Source: Pseudomonas mosselii
GTDB taxonomy: Bacteria; Pseudomonadota; Gammaproteobacteria; Pseudomonadales; Pseudomonadaceae
DNA length: 64,000 nt
Reading direction: 5' to 3'
Assembly (NCBI RefSeq): GCF_005796105.1
Contig: NZ_VAUO01000001.1
Coordinates: forward strand, 992,001 to 1,056,000
How positions within the stretch are numbered: position 1 is the stretch's first letter; each line of letters starts with the position of its first letter. The position numbers and the translations under genes were made by a program. Below, piece after piece: positions 9,898 to 17,594 of the stretch. Below the pieces are notes generated by a model. That model saw only the letters and a list, made by a program, of their open reading frames with translations, was not told the DNA's origin and searched no databases.

Positions 9898-11231
9898 CGC
9901 GCCTGTTCATCGCCCTGCCCTTGCTTGGACTGAGCCCGCTGGCGCTGGCCGAATCTGCGCAATCCCAGGCCAATGGTTTTATCGAGGACAGCACCTGGGG
10001 CCTGCTCAACCGTATGCTCTTCGATCAGCGCGACTACCGCCACGGCGGGCGCAACAGCGGCGCCCGCAACGCCTACAAGCCGCGCAGCGAGCGCAATGGC
10101 ATGGCCGAAGAATGGGGCTACGGCCTGATGGGCACGTTCAGCTCGGGCTTCACCCAAGGCCTGGTCGGCGTCGGTGTCGATGCCCACGCCTACCTGGGGG
10201 GCAAGCTCGACAGCGGCGGCGGCCGCGCTGGCAAGGCCCGGCTGCTGAGCCTGGACAACCAAGGCCACCCCAAGGACGACTACAGTCGTGGCGGCGCAGC
10301 GGTGAAGTTGCGCGTGTCCAACACCGTGCTGTCGTATGGCGAGCAACGGGTCAAGACCCCGGTGTTCAGTTCCTCCGACAGCCGCCTGCTGCCCGAGACC
10401 TTCACCGGCTGGTTCCTCACTAGCAGCGAAATCGACACGCTCAAGCTAGTGGCTGGCCACTTCACCGAGAACGCCGACCGTAACGCCTCGAGCCACGACC
10501 AGGGCTTCGTGGTGAACTACTCCAACGGCCGCCAGGGCACTGCCTTCGACCTGGCCGGCGCGGTGTGGAACCCCAGCGCGAACGTCAGTTCCAGCCTGTA
10601 CACCTCGCGCTATGCAGACACCTGGAACCAGCACTACCTGGGCAGCACCCTGAGCCACGCCATCGATGCACAGCGCAGCCTCAGCCTCGACTTGAACCTG
10701 TACCGCACCACCGACACCGGCAAGGCTTTGTCCGGGCGCATCGACAACACCACCTGGAGCCTGGTCGGCCGCTACGCCCAAGGGCCCCACGCCTTCAGCC
10801 TGGGCTGGCAGCAGGTGGATGGCAACACACCGTTCGACTACGTCAGCCGCGGTGCGATCTATATCGCCAACGCCGTGCAGATGTCCGACTTCAATGCGCC
10901 GAACGAGAAGTCGTGGCAGGCGCGCTATGACCTGAACATGGGTGCATATGGCATCCCGGGGTTGAACCTGACGGCGCTGTACGTGCGCGGCTTCGCTATC
11001 GACGGCAGCCACGTCGACCCTAAAGGTGGGTACGCGTACCTGGGCTACGGGAAGGATGGCAAGCACTGGGAGCGCGACCTTGAAGCACGCTACGTGGTGC
11101 AGGCCGGCAAGGCCAAGGGGTTGGCGTTTTCGCTCAGGCACAACGTACACCGTGGGGATACGGCGCAGGCCGAGCTGGATGGCGATCAGATCAGACTAGC
11201 GGTGGAGTATCCGCTTACCGGTGGGCTCTAA
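9894..11231 (+). CDS. OprD-family outer-membrane porin
   Basis: 445 residues from the ATG at 9894, overlapping the pseudoazurin stop by ATGA; the signal peptide is residues 1-19, ending in ALA. The N-terminus GFIEDSTWGLLNRMLFDQRDYR and the long 16-18-stranded barrel pattern are those of the OprD/OccD-OccK group, and the length is normal. Such porins pass small charged solutes without TonB. As last gene of the riboswitch operon it is the likely outer-membrane entry for the importer, which would favour a small ligand such as a chelated metal over intact cobalamin. Confidence 0.88.
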   Translation: MTRLFIALPLLGLSPLALAESAQSQANGFIEDSTWGLLNRMLFDQRDYRHGGRNSGARNAYKPRSERNGMAEEWGYGLMGTFSSGFTQGLVGVGVDAHAYLGGKLDSGGGRAGKARLLSLDNQGHPKDDYSRGGAAVKLRVSNTVLSYGEQRVKTPVFSSSDSRLLPETFTGWFLTSSEIDTLKLVAGHFTENADRNASSHDQGFVVNYSNGRQGTAFDLAGAVWNPSANVSSSLYTSRYADTWNQHYLGSTLSHAIDAQRSLSLDLNLYRTTDTGKALSGRIDNTTWSLVGRYAQGPHAFSLGWQQVDGNTPFDYVSRGAIYIANAVQMSDFNAPNEKSWQARYDLNMGAYGIPGLNLTALYVRGFAIDGSHVDPKGGYAYLGYGKDGKHWERDLEARYVVQAGKAKGLAFSLRHNVHRGDTAQAELDGDQIRLAVEYPLTGGL

Positions 11232-11268
11232 AAAGCTGTCCTTCTAAGCTGACACCGTCCCCTGTAGG

Positions 11269-11385
11269 AGCGGCCTTGCCGGGGTGCCGGACCGGCCGGA
11301 AAGGGCTGCGCAGCAGCCCCGACGATCTTGCATGAGACTGAGATCCGGGGGCTGCTGCGCAGCCCATCGCGACGCAAGGCCGCCC
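11269..11385. repeat. Composite REP-like element, copy B
   Basis: This shares the block order of 410-535: AGCGGCCTTGCCGGGGTG, GGACCGGCCGGAAAGGGCTG, a CTTGCATGAGACTGAGATCC middle and a GCAAGGCCGC end. The stretch after the porin gene (11232-11741, 510 bp) holds no gene. It is filled by this copy and the two REP blocks that follow. Confidence 0.7.
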
Positions 11386-11423
11386 TCATAGAACTACACA
11401 TAACTTATTGATTTAGAAGGAAT

Positions 11424-11540
11424 CTGTGGGAGTGGGCTTGCCGGAGTGCCGGACCACCGCGAACACCGGCAAAGCCGGTGCCATACACCGAGTCGCCTGC
11501 TTCGCGGGCAAGTCGGGGCGCCGAACCGCCGCTCCCACAG
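11424..11540. repeat. REP pair with CTGTGGGAG / CTCCCACAG ends
   Basis: CTGTGGGAGTGGGCTTGCCGG at the left end and GCCGCTCCCACAG at the right end face each other. Inside are a perfect hairpin CACCGGC-AAA-GCCGGTG (11464-11480) and the block 11457-11509, which recurs inverted at 11660-11712. Confidence 0.75.
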
Positions 11541-11712
11541 GGTACGCGGAGCGCTTGCGAAATCAGTTCTCTGCGCGACAGCGCAGCCCAAAGGGCTGGG
11601 TGATCTCCTACAGGGGCAGCGTGGATTCAAGCTTTGCGCAGTCCTGTGGGTGCGGGCTTGCCCGCGAAATTGGCGACGCGGTACATGGCACCGGCTTTGC
11701 CGGTGTTCGCGG
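11457..11712. repeat. 53-bp inverted repeat within the REP cluster
   Basis: The 53 bases at 11457-11509 match the reverse complement of 11660-11712 at 47 of 53 positions by hand alignment, with the first 28 identical, separated by 150 bp. Each arm carries the CACCGGCAAAGCCGGTG hairpin and one CGCGGGC REP end. The RNA or extruded DNA could form a very large stem. Confidence 0.75.
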
Positions 11713-11765
11713 CACGAGGCAGCTCCAGGAGCCGCGTGGATTCAGGCGTTGCGCAGCCCTGCGAG
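11611..11765. repeat. Direct duplication of the acetyltransferase gene tail
   Basis: The bases at 11619-11650 (GCGTGGATTCAAGCTTTGCG...) match 11734-11765 (GCGTGGATTCAGGCGTTGCG...) at about 27 of 32 positions. The second copy encodes the last codons (GLRNA-stop) of the acetyltransferase; the first is an orphan copy beyond the REP unit. The repeats flank the REP block 11651-11730. Confidence 0.6.
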
Positions 11766-12257
11766 CCCATCGAGCTGCATATGCGTGGTCTGCCAGACCG
11801 GGTCGGGCTCGATGTCGACGATCTCGAACCCTTGGCGCTCCCAGAAGCGAATCGCCCCCGCCAGGAATGGGTGGGTATGCAGGTACAGGCACTCCACACC
11901 AGCCCCTTGCGCATGCGCGCGAAGCGCTGCGAACAAGGCACCAGCCAGGCCATGACGGCGATACTCGGGGCTGACGAACAGGCGCACGATTTCCACGGTG
12001 TTACGGGCCTGATAGTCGAGCTGGGGGAAGCGGTGGTCATACGGCAGGTAGCCCACGCCTGCGATCAACCGGCCCTGGTCGTGGGCCACCAGAAAGTGCC
12101 CATCCCCCTCAATGAAGGTTTCGCAAAAGCGCGCCAGGTCCCGCGGCAGCGGTGAATCGGCGAGTATCGGGAAAAGCTGCCGGCGCGCGTTATCGATAAA
12201 GCGCACAGTTTCGGCAATAGCGTGGCGGCTGACAGGGCTGATGGTCCAGGTAGGCAT
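11742..12257 (-). CDS. GNAT-family N-acetyltransferase
   Basis: 171 residues from the ATG at 12257; an upstream in-frame codon at 12317 is less likely because the conserved region begins at MPTWTISPVSR. The acetyl-CoA-binding core is VEIVRLFVSPEYRRHGLAGALFAAL (motif A, with the R-x2-G-x-A loop), followed by CLYLHTHPFLAGAIRFWERQGFE (motif B). The substrate is not predictable. It is a monocistronic gene whose 3' end abuts the REP cluster. Confidence 0.85.
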   Translation of the reverse strand: MPTWTISPVSRHAIAETVRFIDNARRQLFPILADSPLPRDLARFCETFIEGDGHFLVAHDQGRLIAGVGYLPYDHRFPQLDYQARNTVEIVRLFVSPEYRRHGLAGALFAALRAHAQGAGVECLYLHTHPFLAGAIRFWERQGFEIVDIEPDPVWQTTHMQLDGLAGLRNA

Positions 12258-12515
12258 TGCTCGGTGCACAACGACGGGTGGGCTGGCTGTTCTACCGCAG
12301 CAAAGGCCCCGGCGCAATGCCGTTCACCTGTCGCCCGGCTGGGCCTGGCAGGGATGGTCAACGCCGCTGGCAGGCTGACACAAGACGACCTACCAGCCGT
12401 TAGCCAAACTGCGCCTCAGCTCTCGACGCCCCGCATCCTCATCTGCATGGGCGAGCCCCAACAAGAAACCCGATCGCAGCGGTGCCCTTGAGCGCCCTGC
12501 GCAGTGAGACCCGCC

Positions 12516-13655
12516 ATGACTTTCGACACCCGTATCGACTTCATCTACCTCAGCGAACAGGACATGATTCGCGCCGGCGTGACCGACATGCCGGCTTGCG
12601 TAGACACCATGGAAGAAATGTTCGGCCTGCTTTACCAGGGTGACTATCGCATGGCCGGGCCGAACAGCGACTCCCATGGGGCGATGATCACTTTCCCCGA
12701 GCACTCGCCCTTCCCGAACATGCCTAAGCCGACTGCTGACCGCCGCATGATGGCCATGCCGGCCTACCTGGGCGGCAACTTCCAGACCGCCGGGGCCAAG
12801 TGGTACGGCTCGAACATCGCCAACCGCGAGAAGGGCCTGCCGCGCTCGATCCTGATGCTCACCCTCAACGACGCCGACACCGGCGCACCGCTGGCGCACA
12901 TGTCGGCCAACCTGCTCTCGGCCTACCGTACCGGCGCCATCCCCGGCGTAGGCGCCCGCCACCTGGCGCGCAAGGACGCGAAAGTCATCGGCCTGGCCGG
13001 CCCCGGGGTGATGGGAAAGACCACCGTGGCAGCGTTCATGGCGGTCTGCCCACAGGTGGACACGCTCAAGATCAAGGGCCGTGGCCAGAAGAGCCTCGAC
13101 GCCTTCGTCACCTGGGTGCACGCGACCTTCCCGCAGATCGTCAATGTCCACGTCGTACAAACCCTCGAGGAGGTGGTGCGCGGCTCGGACCTGGTCAGCT
13201 ATTGCAGCTCGGGCGAGGTCGGCGACCCGTCGCAGTACCCGCTGGTACGCCGCGAGTGGGTCAAGCCCGGCGCATTCCTGGCCATGCCCGCGCCATGCAG
13301 CATCGACGCCGGCATGGAGCAGGCCGACGTGCGCAAGGTGGTGGACAACACCGGCCTGTACGAGGCTTGGTTCGAAGAACTGCCCAAGCCGGCGCACAAC
13401 CACGTGCCACTGGTGGGCGTGCGCTTCATGGACATGATCGCCGAAGGCAAGCTCGACGCCGCCCAGGTCGAGGACATCGGCAAGATCATCGCCGGTGACG
13501 CACCAGGCCGGCTCAACGACGAGGAAATCATCCTCATGTCGGTCGGCGGCATGCCCGTGGAGGACGTCGCCTGGGGCACCGTGGTGTACCGCAACGCCAT
13601 CGCCCGAGGCATCGGCGTCAAGCTCAACCTCTGGGAAACCCCGGTCTTGAGCTGA
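12516..13655 (+). CDS. Ornithine cyclodeaminase / mu-crystallin family protein
   Basis: 379 residues from the ATG at 12516; a GTG four codons earlier is the alternative. The family fold is clear: substrate-pocket segment GAKWYGSNIANREKGLPRS, Rossmann loop VIGLAGPGVMGKTTV (about residues 155-169), and SDLVSYCSSGE after it. It is longer than classical ornithine cyclodeaminase (about 350). From memory, close relatives are sometimes labelled tyramine oxidase subunit B; I could not check this. It leads a trio with RidA and an FAD oxidase (spacing 32 and 51 bp), suggesting amine or amino-acid catabolism with imine intermediates. Confidence 0.82.
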   Translation: MTFDTRIDFIYLSEQDMIRAGVTDMPACVDTMEEMFGLLYQGDYRMAGPNSDSHGAMITFPEHSPFPNMPKPTADRRMMAMPAYLGGNFQTAGAKWYGSNIANREKGLPRSILMLTLNDADTGAPLAHMSANLLSAYRTGAIPGVGARHLARKDAKVIGLAGPGVMGKTTVAAFMAVCPQVDTLKIKGRGQKSLDAFVTWVHATFPQIVNVHVVQTLEEVVRGSDLVSYCSSGEVGDPSQYPLVRREWVKPGAFLAMPAPCSIDAGMEQADVRKVVDNTGLYEAWFEELPKPAHNHVPLVGVRFMDMIAEGKLDAAQVEDIGKIIAGDAPGRLNDEEIILMSVGGMPVEDVAWGTVVYRNAIARGIGVKLNLWETPVLS

Positions 13656-13687
13656 CCCTTTCACCCACTGACAACAAGGCAATCAGC

Positions 13688-14110
13688 ATGACCCAAATCA
13701 CCAAACTCAAGACCGGCTCCAAATTCGAAGACATGGCCAGCTACTCCCGCCTGGTGGCCGTGGACAACTGGATCTACGTCTCCAACACCGCAGGCCGTAA
13801 CCCGCAGACCCAAGTGATTCCCGAAGACGTCATCGAGCAGACCCAACAAGTGTTCGCCAACATCGAAACCGCCTTGGCGGCGGTCGATGCCAGCCTGGCG
13901 GATGTGATCTGCTCACGCGTGTTCATCCAAGACCCGAACGATGTGCCCAAGGTGATGGAGGCCATTGGCGAGAAGTTTCGTGGAATCGACCCGGCCACCA
14001 CGGTGACTTGCCCGCCGCTGGGCTCGACCGTGTACAAGGTCGAGCTTGAGGTCACAGCCTATCGCGGCGCTTCGCGCGCCGATGTTGCGCTGATCCGCCT
14101 GGGCCAGTGA
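13688..14110 (+). CDS. RidA/YjgF-family imine deaminase-like protein
   Basis: 140 residues. The family features are VDNWIYVSNTAGRNP near the N-terminus, the helix VIEQTQQVFANIETALAAVDASLADVICSRVFIQD, and the C-terminal strand VYKVELEVTAYRG. The Arg that binds carboxylate in active RidA is best matched by R60s-80s CSRVF; the C-terminal Glu-Val-x-A is close to the usual EIEAVA. RidA proteins hydrolyse reactive enamine/imine products. Its place between a cyclodeaminase-like protein and an FAD amine oxidase fits removal of the imine those enzymes form. Confidence 0.85.
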   Translation: MTQITKLKTGSKFEDMASYSRLVAVDNWIYVSNTAGRNPQTQVIPEDVIEQTQQVFANIETALAAVDASLADVICSRVFIQDPNDVPKVMEAIGEKFRGIDPATTVTCPPLGSTVYKVELEVTAYRGASRADVALIRLGQ

Positions 14111-14161
14111 AAGCACACGCCACCGTTTTGCCTACCCTGTTCCACTGCCCTGAGTAATGCC

Positions 14162-15457
14162 ATGTCCCCCACCATCACCCCTGTCCAGACCCACCCCCGC
14201 CAGCCGGACGCGACCACCGTCGTGATCATCGGCGGCGGCATCATCGGCCTGACCGCCGCACTGACGCTGGCCGAGCGCAACATCCCAGTGGTGGTGCTGG
14301 AGAAGGGGCGTATTGCCGGCGAGCAGTCCTCGCGCAACCTGGGCTGGGTGCGCAAGACCAACCGCCATGCCGACGACATTCCACTGGCCCTGGCGGCCGA
14401 TCGGTTGTGGGCCGAAATGCCCCAGCGGGTGGGCAGCGAAGTGGGCTACCGGCAAGCGGGCATCCTGTTCGTCGCACGCAACGATGCGCAGATGGGCATG
14501 CACGAAGGCTGGCTCAAGAGCGTCGAGCACCTGAACCTGGATTCGCGGCTGCTGAGCAACAGTGAGATCGCGCAAAAGGTGCCCGGTGGCAGTACAACGT
14601 GGTCCGGCGGTCTCTACACACCCTCGGACGCTCGCGCCGAACCGACGCTGGCCGCCAGTGCGATTGCCCGCGCGGCCATCGCCAAGGGCGCGATCATCGT
14701 CGAGCATTGCGCGGTGCGCACCTTGGTGACCGCTGCCGGGCGAGTCAGTGGCGTGGTCACCGAGCAAGGCGAGATCCGTTGCGAGCAGGTGCTGCTGGCG
14801 GGCGGCCTGTGGTCGCGCAAGTTCCTCGGCAACCTGGGCGTCAACCTGCCGACCCTGCCGCTGACCTGCTCGGTGTTGCGCACCGAGCCCATGGACGGGC
14901 CCACCGACATCGCCGTGGGCGCACCGGACTTTTCCTTCCGCAAACACCAGGACGGCGGCTTCATCATCACCCAGCGCGGCAAACTGGATGCCTTCCTGAC
15001 CCTCGATCACCTGCTGCTGGGCACGCGTTTCCTGCCGCAACTGCGTGCCCAGCGCGACTTCCTGAAGATCAGTCTGGGTGGCTACTTCTTCAAGGACCTG
15101 GCCCTGGCGCGGCGCTGGAAGGCCACCGACGTCACCCCGTTCGAACGTGTTCGGGTACAAGACCCTGCGGCCAACACGGCGCTCAATTCCCAGGCGCTGA
15201 CCAACCTCAAGGCCGCGTGGCCAGCGTTCGAACAGGCGCGCATCGCGTCGGCCTGGGCTGGCACCATCGATGTGACCCCCGACTCGAACCCGGTGATCGG
15301 CGCGGTGGCGAGCATTCCTGGCCTGACCCTGGCCAGCGGTTTTTCCGGGCATGGCTTCGGCACCTCGCCTGCAGCCGGCCAACTGGCCGCCGACCTGGTC
15401 GCCCAGCACACCCCGCTGATCGACCCGACACCTTACCGTTTCGAACGCTTCGCCTGA
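14162..15457 (+). CDS. FAD-dependent amine/D-amino-acid oxidase (DAO family)
   Basis: 431 residues. The FAD-binding Rossmann motif is VVIIGGGIIGLTAALTLAERNIPVVVLEK (residues 19-48, G-x-G-x2-G with a terminal Glu). SSRNLGWVRK follows, as in DadA/glycine-oxidase-like proteins. The C-terminal FAD motif is TPDSNPVIGAVASIPGLTLASGFSGHGFGTSPAAGQL. It should oxidise a C-N bond of an amine or amino acid, giving an imine for the neighbouring RidA protein. The exact substrate is not shown. The gene lies 51 bp after ridA, probably in one operon. Confidence 0.85.
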   Translation: MSPTITPVQTHPRQPDATTVVIIGGGIIGLTAALTLAERNIPVVVLEKGRIAGEQSSRNLGWVRKTNRHADDIPLALAADRLWAEMPQRVGSEVGYRQAGILFVARNDAQMGMHEGWLKSVEHLNLDSRLLSNSEIAQKVPGGSTTWSGGLYTPSDARAEPTLAASAIARAAIAKGAIIVEHCAVRTLVTAAGRVSGVVTEQGEIRCEQVLLAGGLWSRKFLGNLGVNLPTLPLTCSVLRTEPMDGPTDIAVGAPDFSFRKHQDGGFIITQRGKLDAFLTLDHLLLGTRFLPQLRAQRDFLKISLGGYFFKDLALARRWKATDVTPFERVRVQDPAANTALNSQALTNLKAAWPAFEQARIASAWAGTIDVTPDSNPVIGAVASIPGLTLASGFSGHGFGTSPAAGQLAADLVAQHTPLIDPTPYRFERFA

Positions 15458-15547
15458 GTGCACCAGCTCGGCCGGAGCCCACGGAAACCAGCATGAGCAT
15501 CCATATGCGGTATGGTTACGCGCATATTGATTGCAACGGAGATCTTC

Positions 15548-17401
15548 ATGCTGGGTGCCTTTGAACGACGCCTCGACCCCTTCCCACCCGACGAGGCGCC
15601 ACCGCCGCCGATGGGCCTGATGCGTTTCATGTGGGCGTGCACACGCGGTGCACGCGGCTACATCCTGGCCTTCGCGCTGCTCAGCGCCAGCGTGTCGATC
15701 TACGAAGCCTGGCTGTTCGCCTTCCTCGGCCAGGTAGTGGACCTGCTCGCCACCTGGCAGGCCGGTGGCGAGGCCGCGGCCCAGGAGCAACGTGCGCTGT
15801 GGGGCATCGGCAGCGTGCTGGTGGCCAGTGTCGGTCTGGTAGCCTTGCGCACCATGGTCCAGCACCAGGTACTGGCCATCAACCTGCCCTTGCGCCTGCG
15901 TTGGGACTTCCACCGCCTGATGCTGCGCCAGAGCCTGTCGTTCTTCTCCGACGAATTCTCCGGGCGGGTCACCACCAAGGTCATGCAGACCGCGCTGGCC
16001 GTGCGCGAGGTGCTATTCACCCTGATCGAGATCATCCCCGGCATCGGCGTGTACTTCATTGCCATCATCGCCCTGGCCGGCGGCTTCGCGCTCAAGCTGA
16101 TGCTGCCGTTCGTGGCCTGGATCGTGCTGTTCGGCCTGGCCATGCTGTACTTCGTGCCGCGCCTGGGCAAAGTCGGCCAAGAGCAGGCCCACGCCCGCTC
16201 ATCGATGACCGGACGCGTCTCGGATGCCTACACCAACATCACCACGGTCAAGCTGTTCTCCCACGCCAAGCGCGAGGCGCACTTCGCCCGTGCGGCAATG
16301 GAAGACTTCAAGCTCACCGGCTTTCGCCAGATGCGTCTGGTCAGCCAGTTCGAGATCGTCAACCAGGCGCTGGTGGTCGGCCTGATCCTGAGTGCCGGCG
16401 GCTATGCGCTGTGGCTTTGGCACCAGGGCGAGGTCGGCACCGGTGCGGTGGCCGCGATCACCGCCATGGCCCTGCGCATCAACGGCATGTCGCACTGGAT
16501 CATGTGGCAGATGACCTCGCTGTTCGAAAGCATCGGCACCGTGCAGGACGGCATGGACACCCTGACCCGCGGCCCCAAGGTGCAGGATGCTCCCAACGCC
16601 GGCCAGCTACAGACCCACGGCGGCGCGGTGAGCTTCGAGCAGGTGCAGTTCAACTACAACGGCGAGCGCCAGGTACTCGACGGCCTGACCCTGCACATCA
16701 AGGCGGGTGAAAAAGTCGGCCTGGTGGGCCGCTCCGGCGCGGGCAAGTCGACCCTGATCAACCTGCTGCTGCGCTTCTACGACGTGAACAGCGGGGTGAT
16801 CCGTATCGATGGCCAGGACATCGCCCAGGTGACCCAGGACAGCCTGCGCAGCGCCATCGGCATGGTCACCCAGGATACCTCGCTGCTGCACCGCTCAATC
16901 CGCGACAACATCGCCTACGGCCGCCCCGAGGCCACCGATGCACAAATCCGCCAGGCAGCGGCCAACGCTCAAGCCGACGGTTTCATCAGCCAGCTCAGCG
17001 ACAAACAGGGTCACAGCGGCTACGACACCCTGGTAGGCGAGCGCGGCATCAAGCTTTCCGGTGGCCAGCGCCAACGCATCGCGATTGCCCGGGTAATGCT
17101 CAAGAATGCGCCGATCCTGCTGCTGGACGAGGCCACCAGTGCGCTGGATTCGGAGGTCGAGGTGGCAATCCAGGAAAGCCTGGATGAAATGATGCAGGGC
17201 AAGACGGTGATCGCCATCGCCCACCGGCTGTCCACCATCGCGGCGATGGACCGGCTGATCGTGATGGACGAGGGGCGCATCATCGAGCAAGGCACCCACG
17301 CAGAACTGCTGGCGCGCAACGGCACCTATGCGCGCTTGTGGCAGCACCAGAGCGGCGGGTTCCTGGGGGAAGACCAGGGGGTGGTCGAGGCGCTGGAGTA
17401 A
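15548..17401 (+). CDS. ABC exporter, fused permease and ATPase
   Basis: 617 residues from the ATG at 15548, chosen because GGAG stands 6-10 bases before it; twelve upstream in-frame codons are unlikely to be translated. The N-terminal half has about six membrane helices (YILAFALLSASVSIYEAWLFAFLGQVVDL, VLFTLIEIIPGIGVYFIAIIALAGGFAL). The C-terminal half has Walker A GRSGAGKST, signature LSGGQRQR, Walker B ILLLDEATS and the H-loop AIAHRLSTI. It is a type IV half-transporter that should work as a homodimer, like MsbA or lipid/drug exporters. The substrate is unknown. Confidence 0.92.
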   Translation: MLGAFERRLDPFPPDEAPPPPMGLMRFMWACTRGARGYILAFALLSASVSIYEAWLFAFLGQVVDLLATWQAGGEAAAQEQRALWGIGSVLVASVGLVALRTMVQHQVLAINLPLRLRWDFHRLMLRQSLSFFSDEFSGRVTTKVMQTALAVREVLFTLIEIIPGIGVYFIAIIALAGGFALKLMLPFVAWIVLFGLAMLYFVPRLGKVGQEQAHARSSMTGRVSDAYTNITTVKLFSHAKREAHFARAAMEDFKLTGFRQMRLVSQFEIVNQALVVGLILSAGGYALWLWHQGEVGTGAVAAITAMALRINGMSHWIMWQMTSLFESIGTVQDGMDTLTRGPKVQDAPNAGQLQTHGGAVSFEQVQFNYNGERQVLDGLTLHIKAGEKVGLVGRSGAGKSTLINLLLRFYDVNSGVIRIDGQDIAQVTQDSLRSAIGMVTQDTSLLHRSIRDNIAYGRPEATDAQIRQAAANAQADGFISQLSDKQGHSGYDTLVGERGIKLSGGQRQRIAIARVMLKNAPILLLDEATSALDSEVEVAIQESLDEMMQGKTVIAIAHRLSTIAAMDRLIVMDEGRIIEQGTHAELLARNGTYARLWQHQSGGFLGEDQGVVEALE

Positions 17402-17421
17402 CCTTACCCAAGACGCCGGGC

Positions 17422-17450
17422 AGCGGCTGGAACCCGATGGGTCAGCCGCT
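17422..17450 (+). terminator. Possible terminator hairpin after the ABC exporter
   Basis: AGCGGCTG (17422-17429) and CAGCCGCT (17443-17450) form an 8-bp perfect stem with a 13-base loop, 20 bases after the exporter stop. No T-run follows, so this is only a weak terminator candidate. Confidence 0.3.
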
Positions 17451-17594
17451 CTACCTCGCGCGCTTTATCGATCACGCTGATGATTACTATCGAGCCGCTC
17501 GCCTGTCGGGCCAGCACACCCGACTTTTATAATCGCCGTCTATTTTCCCTCTCCCCCCGCCTACTCCAGGCGCCATCTCCTTGGAACCCACACC

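Noticed and set aside
14132-15913. 593-codon minus-strand frame opposite the FAD oxidase
   Set aside because: It spans two unrelated real genes and their gap on the other strand; a product of GC-rich codon usage.
17460-17500. Fur-like stretch (GCTGATGATTACTATCG) before the MFS gene
   Set aside because: The match to the Fur consensus is poor around the centre and there is no other iron-related feature.
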